The translations under genes were made by a program, and so were the position numbers. Shown here piece by piece: positions 8,828 to 18,532 of a DNA stretch of 21,141 nt (position 1 is its first letter; each line of letters starts with the position of its first letter). The stretch comes from Arthrobacter sp. (GTDB taxonomy: Bacteria > Actinomycetota > Actinomycetes > Actinomycetales > Micrococcaceae). The DNA lies in contig JAGLBH010000012.1 in NCBI GenBank assembly GCA_018260285.1, forward strand, positions 1 through 21,141, written 5' to 3'. The notes under the pieces were generated by a model that was not told the origin of the DNA, made no database searches, and worked only from the letters and a program-made list of their open reading frames with translations.

Positions 8828-9136
8828 CTACAGCTTGATCTCGATGTTGACGTCAGCCGGCAGGTCGAGACGCATGAGCGAATCGACGGCCTTCGGCGTC
8901 GGGTCCACGATGTCGATGAGGCGCTTGTGAGTGCGCATCTCGAAGTGCTCGCGGCTGTCCTTGTACTTGTGCGGCGAACGAATAACGCAGTACACGTTCT
9001 TCTCCGTCGGAAGGGGAACCGGTCCCACAACCGTTGCGCCTGCACGCGTGACCGTTTCAACGATCTTCCGGGCCGAAACGTCAATGACCTCGTGGTCATA
9101 CGACTTCAGCCGGATGCGGATTTTCTGTCCCGCCAT
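8828..9136 (-). CDS. rpsJ: 30S ribosomal protein S10 (NusE)
   Basis: S10 is part of the small-subunit head and, as NusE, partners NusB and NusG in antitermination and transcription-translation coupling. The start was set at ATG 9136 because the conserved protein begins [20 protein letters not shown]; this gives the standard 102 aa, whereas an in-frame GTG-type start at 9166 would add ten unconserved residues. The signatures [20 protein letters not shown] and [18 protein letters not shown] are intact. A GAGG motif lies nine bases upstream. It is the first gene of the S10 cluster. Confidence 0.97.
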   Translation of the reverse strand: MAGQKIRIRLKSYDHEVIDVSARKIVETVTRAGATVVGPVPLPTEKNVYCVIRSPHKYKDSREHFEMRTHKRLIDIVDPTPKAVDSLMRLDLPADVNIEIKL

Positions 9137-9524
9137 GGCGTCGTGCCTCTTTCTGTTCCTTGACACTGATGAATGCGTCCATCACGCTCTCCGCCGCGAA
9201 GGCGAAGGTCGCTGTCAACGCTCCCGTAGAGCTGAATCCTCTCGGCAGGGATGCCGAGCGGGTTCCTCAGAACTACCGGACACCGTATCCCGAGGTCGGG
9301 CGTGTCGCCTGGATCAGGCGAATGTCACGCGTCGTTCTGCGGAATCGGCTTGTTGCGCTCTCACCTGCGGCGTCAGCCCTGCACCGGGCATTATCCCGGC
9401 CGGGCTCCCCGCTCTGCAGCGTGAGATTTCTCAGGCGAACCTGATGTGAGGGCACAAAGGTGCACACACAACTTATCCATTCTCTCAGATCTCCCGCTAT
9501 TTCGCCAATTCCCGGGCGCCCGCC
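9137..9524 (-). promoter_or_regulatory. S10 operon upstream region and probable structured leader
   Basis: This gap contains no credible gene. Reading towards rpsJ there is a possible promoter near its far end, then about 330 bases that would be transcribed as leader. Inverted repeats in the leader include CCGGG/CCCGG at 9384-9388 and 9395-9399, a perfect 7-bp hairpin with 3-base loop at 9305-9321 (TCGCCTG/CAGGCGA) and a perfect 7-bp hairpin with 4-base loop at 9241-9258 (CTCGGCA/TGCCGAG). S10 operons in other bacteria are controlled through their leaders, in E. coli by L4, so an autoregulatory role is plausible. That is inference; no known leader motif was recognised. Confidence 0.5.
9479..9508 (-). 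promoter_or_regulatory. Possible S10 operon promoter
   Basis: On the minus strand TTGGCG (9508-9503) is followed after 18 bases by GAGAAT (9484-9479). Both resemble the -35 and -10 elements of housekeeping sigma factors. It lies just past the stop of the large membrane protein gene and would give a leader of roughly 330 bases. The -10 is one step from consensus quality and the spacer is slightly long, so this is only a candidate. Confidence 0.35.
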
Positions 9525-12500
9525 TCACTTGAGGGAGCGAAGCCTCCACAGAGCGAGTCCCGCCACAGCCACCGCCAGAACTGCGAGAAGGCCCACCGTG
9601 TAGTTCTCAAGGAAGATGAGGAAGCTGACGCACAGGCACAGCGATCCCCAGACCGTGAGGACCGGCTGCCTCCGCAGCAGCCCGAGGATCACCACCGCGG
9701 CCAGTCCCGCCAGGGCGATCGACCGCTCCCCGGTGCTCCTTCCCATGCCAGCGAGCGCGGCCAGAGTGAACGACGCCGCAGCCGCGTAGGCGTAGAGCTC
9801 AGCCGCCGGATCGCTGAGCAAGTCCCGACCGAGGGCTGCTGCCAGGCCCAGGGCCGCTCCGACGGCCACGAGAACAAGGACGGGCTGCCAGTCACCGGCC
9901 CCGGCGTAGAACAGCCGCCCCAGCCCTGCGCCTCCCAGCAGAGTCCAGAGACCGATGCGCCCCTCCTCCAGCCACTCGTGCCCCGGCCGCACCTGGGGCA
10001 TCACCCTCAGGAGGAGTTCCGCGCCGACAGCCGTCAGAGCCAGTCCCCCGAGGGCCAGAAGGAGGCCGCCCCACCACGCCGCAGCCGCCGCCAGGATGAG
10101 GTGCCCGCCGGCACAGCCCAGCACCACGGGCAGCGGCAGCCGTGCCCAGCGAAGCGCTCCGCAGGCAGCGCCGCCCGCCAGGAGGAGGACTGCGGTGGTG
10201 CTCTGGGCAGGGCCCCAGCCTGCGGGCGCGATGTCCGCCACCAGCGCCGCCCATCCAGCCCATGAGGAGAGAACGACGACGGGCGCCCAGCGCACCGCCG
10301 TGTGCTCGCGGATGGCCCGGGCAGCCCACGCCACGCCGACGAGCAGGACGGTCAGCCCAGCGCCCCAGGCCATTCTCCAGACAGCCAGAGAGAACAGCAG
10401 GCCGCAGACGAGGCCGGCAGCGGTGACCTGGGTCCCGAGAGACGAGAGAACCCGGCGGACGGGCAGCACGAGCGCCGTCCAGATGACTGCTGCCCCCAGG
10501 AGGACGAGGCAGATGACGTCGAGAGGCCCGGACTGCTCAGAGACTGCACCGCGCGTCAGGCCTCCTGCGATGAGCAGGCCCGCCGTCGCCCAGGTGAGCT
10601 GCGGGGGGATGAGTCCGCCGTGGCGGTCTGATGGGTCTCGGGCGACGAGGAGGGAGGATCCCGCGATGGCGCATCCCATCCCCAGGGCAAGGAGCACCTG
10701 ACGCGCCTCCCCGCTTCTTCCCGCTCCGAGAGCCGCGAGGTCCAGTCCCCAGACTAGGAGCCCTGCCTGGAGAGGAAGGGAGACTCGGGCGGCGCCAATT
10801 CCCCTCGAGACTGCGATGGACGTGGCCGCAAGGCCTCCTGCGAGAGCCGCCGCAGCCGCCCAGAGGGTGATGGCCCCCGGCTGCGAGGCACGGGACTGCC
10901 CGGCCCCTCCGCCCATGGTCTCGAGGACAGCCAGGGAGAAGACGCCCGCTGCGATGAGCGCTGGCCCGGCCGCTCTCCATGAGCGGGCCGAACGGTTCCA
11001 CACGATCGCCGAGACTCCCTCTCCCGCGTGGAACGCGCCTGCCCCCACGACGGGAGCCGCGGCCCAGGCTCCCTCTCCTCCCCAGGCTGCCAGACCTGCC
11101 ACCCCGGCCAGCCCCAGACAGCCCGAGGAAACGGCGGAGCGCACCCAGTCTCCTTCTGACCGTGCGCGCCATCCCAGGACAGCTCCGACGCCGAGGGCCG
11201 CGGCTGCGAGCGAAGCCCCGATCTGGCCTGCGGGAGCGTCCAGGGCGACCGCCACCGCGGCTCCGGCCAGCGCCGCCTCCTCCGGAATGGGCCGGGAGGG
11301 CATGAGCAGCAGACCTGCGAGGAGGGCTGCCACCAGGATCCATCGTGCAGGGTGCCCCTCCCCCAGAGACGCTGGCCACTGGGTGGAGCAGGTCAGGAGG
11401 GCCATGGCCGCCATGACCCACGTTCTTGCGGCCGGTCGCGGCCGGGCGTCCTCACCTCTGCTCCTCAGCCAGGGCATCTGATCACGATCCGCCCATGAGA
11501 GGAGCAGCACGAGCAGAGCTGTCACAGTGTAGGCCGCGAAGGGATGCCTCTCTGCCGCGCAGAAGAGAATGACCGGCCAGGCGACAGCCCCGGCGACAAG
11601 ATCCAGGGCCTCCTGTCTGCGGGTCTGCGACCAGTGAAGACCCGCGACAAGAGCCATGCCTGTGCCCAGGACCGAGAAAGGGCCCCAGGACGACAGCACC
11701 GATCCGTCTGCCTGGGCCTGCGCCATGAGAACCAGTCCGGGCAGCGGCAGGCCGAGCACGGCGACTTCGGGCACAGCGGCCCATCGGCGTCGTCGTTCCG
11801 CGTGGGACACCCAGAGCACGGCTGAGGCAGCGACGACTGCGGCGGCAAGCCCCCAGGCCCCCGGGCGGACCATCGCAGGGAGAGCGCAGGCCACAGCTCC
11901 GGCGCCCCAGAGCAGAGCCGGACGGGACAGAGGTATTGGGCGCGACTGCAGCCAGGGCGCCGCAGTCTCGAGGGCGCTGGGGCGAGTGAAGCCCACGGCG
12001 TGGATCGCTGCGATCAGGGCCAGTCCGGCTGAGAAGGCGTCGCCCTGCCACCCCAGCGCGTGCATCCAGGACAGCGGAACCGCGAGGGCGGCCAGCCGCA
12101 GCGCCACGAGATCATCCAGACGGCGACCCGCCCGATACGCCACGGCTGCGTGAATCCCGAGCAGGGTGAGGACCACCGCGAACTCGTGAGCAGACACGCT
12201 CCGGACAAGGGCGCTCACCAGGGTCGCAAGGGTCGTGAGCGGCGTATACCAGGGGCCGAGATCGACAAAGGCTCGCCGCAGAGGCTCAGGAAGATGAATC
12301 GATTCCCTGAGGGAGGCGAGCTTGACCGCCGTCGAGATGACGACGACGAGGCCCAGCGTCAGGAGAAGCCCCCTCTGAAGCAGAACGCCGAAGGAGACGG
12401 CAAAGGAGAAGACCGAGACGACGGACAGGTAGCCCAGAACGCGGCTGGAGAGCGTGACCGCTGCGTGGGTGTACAGGACCAGGCCTACACCGGAGGTGAT

Positions 12501-13124
12501 CATTGCGGCGAGTGCTCCCTGGTCGGGGAAGAGCCAGGCTGCCATCCCCAGTCCTGTCAGGGGAACGAGCGCCAGGGCGATTCCCACGAAGCCCACCGCC
12601 GCGGGCCTGAGGAACGGCCTGCTGCTGAGAACCGTCAGACCGGACAGGTAGAAGGCCGCTGTCATGCCGGCGAGGATGAGCGTCTTGGCAGCACCCGGGA
12701 GAGCGGAGAGAAGCAGGAGGCCGCCGGCGGCGATGACGAGCAGTGCGGCGGAGTAGAGGCCGATGGTCACGTTGCGGATCTCGCGACGACGCGCCTCTTC
12801 GGCCGGGTCGAGCTGAGGAGCGGGAGCCGCGGCAACAGAGATGGCCCCAGGCGCGACGACGGGCTCGGCCGCCGGCGGAGGCGCCGCTACAGGCTCATGG
12901 ACGATCGGCGCTGGTCTCATCGGTGCCGGTCCCATCGGCGGCGGCACAGGCGCTCCTGCCGAGACCGCGGGCGGCTGATCCCCCGGCGCGGCAGGGTTCA
13001 CGACCGCCATCTCTGGCACGCGGCGCCTCCTGCGCCCGACCAGATAGCCCACCGTGAATCCGGCGGCAAAAATCGCTGAGACAACAAGGAACAAGACGAA
13101 GAGAATGGCCCCCATAGGAGACAT
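9525..13124 (-). CDS. Giant polytopic membrane protein of unknown function (SCO7613 C-terminal-like / DUF2157-like)
   Basis: This encodes about 1,199 aa. Residues 5-29 form one transmembrane helix followed by RRRRR (31-35). Residues 36-105 are a Pro/Ala-rich, probably extracytoplasmic or flexible linker, and residues 106-118 are a charged stretch (DPAEEARRREIRN). From residue 119 to the end there is an almost unbroken series of hydrophobic Ala/Leu/Gly/Val helices, of order 30, with no obvious catalytic motif. This layout resembles the large actinobacterial membrane proteins annotated with an SCO7613 C-terminal domain, related to DUF2157; that assignment is from memory of the family's general look. 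The start is placed at ATG 13124, with GGGAG ten bases upstream; an in-frame extension to 13214 would run through the tuf terminator. Codon use is more relaxed than in the neighbouring ribosomal genes. Function is unknown: transport, envelope assembly or polysaccharide handling are all guesses. Confidence 0.8.
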   Translation of the reverse strand: MSPMGAILFVLFLVVSAIFAAGFTVGYLVGRRRRRVPEMAVVNPAAPGDQPPAVSAGAPVPPPMGPAPMRPAPIVHEPVAAPPPAAEPVVAPGAISVAAAPAPQLDPAEEARRREIRNVTIGLYSAALLVIAAGGLLLLSALPGAAKTLILAGMTAAFYLSGLTVLSSRPFLRPAAVGFVGIALALVPLTGLGMAAWLFPDQGALAAMITSGVGLVLYTHAAVTLSSRVLGYLSVVSVFSFAVSFGVLLQRGLLLTLGLVVVISTAVKLASLRESIHLPEPLRRAFVDLGPWYTPLTTLATLVSALVRSVSAHEFAVVLTLLGIHAAVAYRAGRRLDDLVALRLAALAVPLSWMHALGWQGDAFSAGLALIAAIHAVGFTRPSALETAAPWLQSRPIPLSRPALLWGAGAVACALPAMVRPGAWGLAAAVVAASAVLWVSHAERRRRWAAVPEVAVLGLPLPGLVLMAQAQADGSVLSSWGPFSVLGTGMALVAGLHWSQTRRQEALDLVAGAVAWPVILFCAAERHPFAAYTVTALLVLLLSWADRDQMPWLRSRGEDARPRPAARTWVMAAMALLTCSTQWPASLGEGHPARWILVAALLAGLLLMPSRPIPEEAALAGAAVAVALDAPAGQIGASLAAAALGVGAVLGWRARSEGDWVRSAVSSGCLGLAGVAGLAAWGGEGAWAAAPVVGAGAFHAGEGVSAIVWNRSARSWRAAGPALIAAGVFSLAVLETMGGGAGQSRASQPGAITLWAAAAALAGGLAATSIAVSRGIGAARVSLPLQAGLLVWGLDLAALGAGRSGEARQVLLALGMGCAIAGSSLLVARDPSDRHGGLIPPQLTWATAGLLIAGGLTRGAVSEQSGPLDVICLVLLGAAVIWTALVLPVRRVLSSLGTQVTAAGLVCGLLFSLAVWRMAWGAGLTVLLVGVAWAARAIREHTAVRWAPVVVLSSWAGWAALVADIAPAGWGPAQSTTAVLLLAGGAACGALRWARLPLPVVLGCAGGHLILAAAAAWWGGLLLALGGLALTAVGAELLLRVMPQVRPGHEWLEEGRIGLWTLLGGAGLGRLFYAGAGDWQPVLVLVAVGAALGLAAALGRDLLSDPAAELYAYAAAASFTLAALAGMGRSTGERSIALAGLAAVVILGLLRRQPVLTVWGSLCLCVSFLIFLENYTVGLLAVLAVAVAGLALWRLRSLK

Positions 13125-13156
13125 GGTAGCTGCACTCCCAGAAGGGTCCTTGACAG

Positions 13157-13199
13157 AAAAACAGCGCCCGCCAACCCCCTCAGGGGTCAGCGGGCGCTG
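13157..13199 (-). terminator. Rho-independent terminator of tuf
   Basis: The inverted repeat CAGCGCCCGC (13162-13171) and GCGGGCGCTG (13190-13199) is perfect over 10 bp. On the minus strand it continues inward through two wobble pairs and ACCCC/GGGGT, giving about 17 bp closed by a UGAG loop. Five U residues follow directly (AAAAA on the plus strand at 13157-13161). It lies about 60 bases after the tuf stop, so it ends the str transcript before the membrane protein gene. Confidence 0.93.
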
Positions 13200-13258
13200 C
13201 TCAGATCCATTCACTGCGCGGCAGCGTGTGCCGCTCAGCTCATGAAGCAGTCAGAAGA

Positions 13259-14449
13259 CTACTTGATGATCTTGGTGACGCGTCCCGAACCAACGGTGCG
13301 GCCGCCTTCGCGGATAGCGAAGCCGAGGCCCTCTTCCATAGCGATCGGCTGGATGAGCTCGACCGACATCTCGGTGTTGTCGCCGGGCATGACCATCTCG
13401 GTGCCCTCGGGCAGCGTGATGACGCCGGTGACGTCCGTGGTGCGGAAGTAGAACTGCGGACGGTAGTTCGAGTAGAACGGGTTGTGACGACCGCCCTCAT
13501 CCTTGGAGAGGATGTAGACGTTAGCCTCGAAGTCGGTGTGCGGGGTGATGGAACCCGGCTTCACGACAACCTGGCCACGCTCGACATCGTCGCGCTTGAG
13601 ACCGCGGAGCAGGAGGCCACAGTTCTCGCCAGCCCATGCTTCGTCGAGCTGCTTGTGGAACATCTCGATACCGGTGACCGTGGTCTTCTGGACCGGGCGG
13701 ATGCCGACGATCTCGACCTCGGAGTTGATTGCGAGGGTACCGCGCTCGGCGCGACCCGTCACAACGGTACCGCGACCGGTGATCGTGAAGACGTCCTCGA
13801 TCGGCATGAGGAAGGGCTTGTCGCGGTCGCGCACCGGATCCGGCACGTTCTCGTCGACAGCTTCCATGAGGTCCTCAACGGACTTGACCCACTCGGGATC
13901 GCCCTCGAGAGCCTTGAGGCCGGAGACGCGGACAACGGGAGCGTTGTCGCCGTCGAACTCCTGCGAGGAGAGAAGTTCGCGAACTTCCATCTCGACGAGG
14001 TCGAGGAGTTCCTCGTCCTCAACCATGTCCGACTTGTTGAGTGCAACGAGCAGGTACGGGACGCCAACCTGGCGAGCAAGAAGAACGTGCTCGCGAGTCT
14101 GGGCCATCGGGCCGTCGGTTGCAGCAACCACGAGGATAGCGCCGTCCATCTGCGCAGCACCCGTGATCATGTTCTTGATGTAGTCAGCGTGACCCGGAGC
14201 GTCAACGTGCGCGTAGTGGCGCTTCTCCGTCTGGTACTCAACATGCGAGATGTTGATGGTAATGCCGCGCTGGCGCTCTTCCGGTGCGGAGTCAATCGAG
14301 CCGAAGTCGCGCTGCTCGTTGAGGTCCGGGTACTTGTCTGCAAGCACCTTGGAAATTGCGGCCGTCAACGTGGTCTTACCGTGGTCAACGTGACCGATGG
14401 TGCCGATGTTAACGTGCGGCTTGTTCCGCTCGAACTTTGCCTTTGCCAC
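13259..14449 (-). CDS. tuf: Elongation factor Tu
   Basis: EF-Tu brings aminoacyl-tRNA to the ribosomal A site with GTP. The 396-aa protein has all GTPase motifs: G1 GHVDHGKT (residues 19-26), the switch I threonine in RGITIN (61-66), G3 DAPGHADY (83-90) and G4 NKSD (138-141). Domains 2 and 3 follow, with [13 protein letters not shown] and the C-terminal block [24 protein letters not shown] in place of the E. coli DCPGH is usual in actinobacteria. The start is GTG at 14449, with a perfect AGGAGG five bases upstream. It is the last gene of the str cluster, with its own likely promoter in the fusA-tuf gap and a terminator after it, in keeping with very high expression. Confidence 0.98.
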   Translation of the reverse strand: MAKAKFERNKPHVNIGTIGHVDHGKTTLTAAISKVLADKYPDLNEQRDFGSIDSAPEERQRGITINISHVEYQTEKRHYAHVDAPGHADYIKNMITGAAQMDGAILVVAATDGPMAQTREHVLLARQVGVPYLLVALNKSDMVEDEELLDLVEMEVRELLSSQEFDGDNAPVVRVSGLKALEGDPEWVKSVEDLMEAVDENVPDPVRDRDKPFLMPIEDVFTITGRGTVVTGRAERGTLAINSEVEIVGIRPVQKTTVTGIEMFHKQLDEAWAGENCGLLLRGLKRDDVERGQVVVKPGSITPHTDFEANVYILSKDEGGRHNPFYSNYRPQFYFRTTDVTGVITLPEGTEMVMPGDNTEMSVELIQPIAMEEGLGFAIREGGRTVGSGRVTKIIK

Positions 14450-14483
14450 TAGTTCCTCCTAGAAACTGATTCAGAAGACTGAA

Positions 14484-14520
14484 TGAAACAGCCGCAGGTT
14501 AACGGCCGGTACTTGTTTCA
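14484..14520 (-). repeat. Inverted repeat in the tuf 5' leader
   Basis: TGAAACA (14484-14490) and TGTTTCA (14514-14520) form a perfect 7-bp stem, with an inner GCCG/CGGC pairing at 14491-14494 and 14503-14506. It would fold in the tuf leader between the candidate promoter and the Shine-Dalgarno site, leaving the AGGAGG free. No U-tract follows, so it is not a terminator. It could stabilise the mRNA or be a binding site; this is inference. Confidence 0.5.
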
Positions 14521-14602
14521 GTCTACTGGGGGCTTGTGTTTTCTTGAAATTCTCGATCCGAAGACTCGCGGGCTGACCGCTGCAGATCGTCTAGCCTTGC
14601 CG

Positions 14603-14611
14603 ATTATCGCA
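14603..14611 (-). promoter_or_regulatory. Possible extended -10 promoter of tuf
   Basis: On the minus strand TGCGATAAT is a good extended -10 element (TG, one base, then GATAAT). It lies just beyond the hairpin that follows fusA and about 150 bases before the tuf start. No strong -35 is visible 17 bases upstream, which extended -10 promoters can tolerate. A separate tuf promoter would fit the need for more EF-Tu than EF-G. Confidence 0.45.
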
Positions 14612-14630
14612 GAACGACGCTCGGCGGATC

Positions 14631-14676
14631 CCGGTGTGCGGGGCCCTCCCCGCGGGGAGAGCGCCCCGCACACCGG
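14631..14676 (-). terminator. Strong hairpin after fusA without a U-tract
   Basis: CCGGTGTGCGGGGC (14631-14644) and GCCCCGCACACCGG (14663-14676) form a perfect 14-bp stem starting about ten bases after the fusA stop. The loop itself contains the palindrome CTCCCC..GGGGAG at 14646-14659. On the minus strand it is followed by GATCCGCC, not by U residues. It may act as a non-canonical terminator or attenuator, or as a 3' end stabiliser; the choice cannot be made from sequence. Confidence 0.6.
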
Positions 14677-14686
14677 ATGTCCGGAA

Positions 14687-16801
<2,115 letters not shown>

Positions 16802-16844
16802 GGTTTCTCCCTGAGTTGAGGCGAGTCTGCGAGTAGTTGGGATA

Positions 16845-16890
16845 CAACTGACGCTAGCCGCTTTCGTGGTGCGGCGGCTAGCGTCAGTTG
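16845..16890 (-). repeat. 17-bp perfect hairpin between rpsG and fusA
   Basis: CAACTGACGCTAGCCGC (16845-16861) and GCGGCTAGCGTCAGTTG (16874-16890) are perfect inverted repeats separated by a 12-base loop. The structure begins seven bases after the rpsG stop and ends about 40 bases before the fusA start. On the minus strand UAUCCCAAC follows, so there is no U-tract. It could be a partial terminator, an RNase processing site or an mRNA stabiliser that sets different levels for rpsL-rpsG and fusA. Confidence 0.85.
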
Positions 16891-16897
16891 ATCGTCA

Positions 16898-17368
16898 TTA
16901 CCAGCGGTAGTGAGCGAAGGCCTTGTTGGACTCAGCCATCTTGTGAGTGTCCTCACGGCGCTTGACAGCGGCGCCGAGACCGTTGGACGCGTCCAACAGC
17001 TCGTTCATGAGGCGCTCGGTCATCGTCTTCTCGCGGCGAGCCTTCGAGTAGCCGACGAGCCAGCGGAGGGCCAGCGCGGTGGCGCGGCCCGGCTTGACCT
17101 CGACCGGAACCTGGTAGGTTGCGCCGCCGACGCGGCGGGAGCGAACCTCAAGGGTCGGGCGGACGTTGTCCATAGCCTTCTTGAGCACGGAGACGGCATC
17201 CTGACCGGACTTCGCCGCCACACCCTCGAGTGCACCGTAGACGATGCGCTCAGCGGTGGACTTCTTGCCGTCAACGAGAACCTTGTTGATGAGCTGCGTC
17301 ACGAGGGGGGATCCGTAGACCGGATCGTTGACCAGAGGACGCTTGGGAGCGGGACCCTTACGAGGCAT
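16898..17368 (-). CDS. rpsG: 30S ribosomal protein S7
   Basis: S7 nucleates assembly of the small-subunit head and contacts the E-site tRNA; in E. coli it also regulates the str operon. The standard 156-aa protein begins [20 protein letters not shown] and contains [38 protein letters not shown] and the C-terminal [14 protein letters not shown]. Its ATG overlaps the rpsL stop by one base (TAATG), with an AAGG motif upstream inside rpsL, so translation is probably coupled. Confidence 0.97.
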   Translation of the reverse strand: MPRKGPAPKRPLVNDPVYGSPLVTQLINKVLVDGKKSTAERIVYGALEGVAAKSGQDAVSVLKKAMDNVRPTLEVRSRRVGGATYQVPVEVKPGRATALALRWLVGYSKARREKTMTERLMNELLDASNGLGAAVKRREDTHKMAESNKAFAHYRW

Positions 17369-17739
17369 TACTTCACCTTCTTCGCGCCGTAACGGCTGCG
17401 TGCTTGCTTGCGGTCCTTGACACCCTGGGTGTCAAGTGCGCCGCGGATGATCTTGTAGCGGACACCCGGAAGGTCCTTCACACGACCGCCGCGAACGAGG
17501 ACGATGGAGTGTTCCTGGAGGTTGTGACCAACGCCCGGAATGTAAGCGGTGACTTCAATGCCGCCGTTGAGGCGCACACGGGCGACCTTGCGGAGCGCCG
17601 AGTTCGGCTTCTTCGGGGTGGTGGTGTAAACACGCGTGCAGACGCCACGACGCATCGGGCTGCCCTTGAGGGCAGGAGCCTTGGTCTTGACAACCTTCGG
17701 CGTGCGGCCCTTGCGGACCAGCTGCTGAATAGTAGGCAC
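17368..17739 (-). CDS. rpsL: 30S ribosomal protein S12
   Basis: S12 sits at the decoding centre and controls accuracy. The start was set at GTG 17739 because the conserved protein begins (M)[15 protein letters not shown], giving the standard 123 aa; an in-frame start at 17802 would add 21 unconserved residues. Lys43 (TPKKPNS) and Lys88 (GGRVKDLPG), the usual sites of streptomycin resistance mutations, are both wild type, so the gene predicts no rpsL-based resistance. The aspartate at 89, methylthiolated in some bacteria, is present. A weak AGAAAG motif lies nine bases upstream. It is the first gene of the str cluster. Confidence 0.97.
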   Translation of the reverse strand: MPTIQQLVRKGRTPKVVKTKAPALKGSPMRRGVCTRVYTTTPKKPNSALRKVARVRLNGGIEVTAYIPGVGHNLQEHSIVLVRGGRVKDLPGVRYKIIRGALDTQGVKDRKQARSRYGAKKVK

Positions 17740-18047
17740 TATGGTGAACTTTCTGAGAGAGTCAGATTGACTGATACCGCCCACGGTGTGAGCTGGGCGC
17801 ATTCAGACGTGCGAAAGTGTGGCATTTGTCGCGCAAGAACCCCGCGACCCGGAAACAGGCACAATACCCATCCGTCAGGACGGGCAGCCATCATCCTCTG
17901 CCACACATATAAATCTCTTTAACTCTAACAGATGCCGGGCACTCCCCCGGACGCCCGCTCCCCCGACGGATCGAGAACCGGAACGACGACGCCGCAGGCC
18001 CGCCTCCCGTCACCCCTGCGGGCGGATGGCCTCTCTGCGGTCCTGTC
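17740..18047 (-). promoter_or_regulatory. rpsL upstream region and leader
   Basis: No credible gene is found in these 308 bases. The only AT-rich part (17902-17930) reads on the minus strand TGTTAGAGTTAAAG then AGATTTATATGTG, and TTATAT within it could be a -10 element; no clear -35 pairs with it. If this is the str promoter the leader would be about 160 bases. The leader has a 6-bp repeat CGCCCA/TGGGCG at 17778-17783 and 17794-17799 and a small CCGTC/GACGG repeat at 17872-17883. No terminator-like U-tract was seen after the small membrane protein gene. Confidence 0.4.
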
Positions 18048-18389
18048 CTATGGGCCAGTGAAGAGCGAGAGGAGGGCCAGCAGCTGCCACAGCGTCGGCA
18101 CCAGGAAGAATCCGCCGAGCAGGTTGGCCAGCAGCAGCCCGACCCGCTCGCATCTCCAGGCCGCAGCAGCCCCGAGGCAGCCCGCCACGACAGCCGTGGC
18201 CCAGCACCCCAGAAAGAGCGACCCGCCCTCATGCGGGAGATAGGCCGCCGCCGATGCAGCCGCCACGGCGACGAGCGTCCACAGGGGAATTGCCGCACTG
18301 CTTCCGCCAGATACCCCTCCGAGGCCTCCCCTGGGACCCCTGCGGGGAGCCCGATCACCGGTACTGTTCAAAGTTAATCGCTTAATCAT
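18048..18389 (-). CDS. Small three-helix membrane protein, unknown
   Basis: I do not recognise this 113-aa protein. It has a basic, Gly/Arg-rich N-terminus (residues 1-32) and three likely transmembrane helices at about 33-51 (IPLWTLVAVAAASAAAYL), 58-78 (LFLGCWATAVVAGCLGAAAA) and 84-110 (VGLLLANLLGGFFLVPTLWQ and on). The ATG at 18389 is preferred because AGAGG lies five bases upstream; a GTG two codons earlier (18395) is possible. It lies alone between rpoC and rpsL, downstream of a strong terminator and a repeat-rich stretch, so it probably has its own promoter. Composition and hydrophobic pattern support a real gene, but the overlapping frames of GC-rich DNA leave some doubt. Confidence 0.6.
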   Translation of the reverse strand: MIKRLTLNSTGDRAPRRGPRGGLGGVSGGSSAAIPLWTLVAVAAASAAAYLPHEGGSLFLGCWATAVVAGCLGAAAAWRCERVGLLLANLLGGFFLVPTLWQLLALLSLFTGP

Positions 18390-18438
18390 GGGCACCTCTG
18401 TTCAAGTCTTAACCCGGATTGTTGGCTGTTCCCCTGCG

Positions 18439-18532
18439 CCCCCAGAATCTCAGGGGGCCACAGCCTGCACCCCCGGATATTCCGTATACCCCTGGAATTT
18501 TCAGGGGTAGTGAGAATAACTGGGGGTGTAGG
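18439..18532 (-). repeat. Cluster of C/G-tract inverted repeats between rpoC and the small membrane gene
   Basis: Three related elements lie within about 95 bases. One is CCCCC (18439-18443) with GGGGG (18453-18457) around an AT-containing centre. A second is a perfect 8-bp repeat TACCCCTG (18487-18494) and CAGGGGTA (18502-18509) with a 7-base AT-rich loop. The third is CCTGCACCCCC (18464-18474) with GGGGGTGTAGG (18522-18532), which encloses the second hairpin and pairs fully if one G-U is allowed in plus-strand RNA. On the minus strand the motifs AATTCCAGGGG, ATATCCGGGGG and GATTCTGGGGG recur in the same orientation. It could be a folded RNA or a multi-site operator upstream of the membrane gene; neither is proven. 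Confidence 0.6.

Noticed and set aside
9137..9166. Upstream start for rpsJ at 9166
   Set aside because: The ten extra residues are not conserved in S10; [11 protein letters not shown] begins at ATG 9136.
9206..9220. TTGACA on the minus strand in the S10 leader as a -35 element
   Set aside because: No -10-like hexamer is found 16-18 bases downstream; the sequence there is GC-rich.
10537..12051. Alternative minus-strand frames of 189-294 codons inside the giant membrane gene
   Set aside because: They are Arg/Gly/Pro-rich out-of-frame readings; the membrane frame shows a consistent helix pattern across its whole length.
13125..13214. Upstream start for the giant membrane protein at 13214
   Set aside because: The extra 30 residues would be encoded by the tuf terminator hairpin; ATG 13124 has a ribosome binding site and leads straight into a membrane anchor.
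17368..17739. Streptomycin resistance mutation in rpsL
   Set aside because: Lys43 and Lys88 are both wild type.
17740..17802. Upstream start for rpsL at 17802
   Set aside because: The 21 extra residues are not part of S12; the conserved start falls exactly at GTG 17739.
17891..18358. A 155-codon frame overlapping the small membrane protein
   Set aside because: Arg/Gly/Ser-rich out-of-frame reading; the frame at 18048-18389 has three clean hydrophobic helices and a better start.
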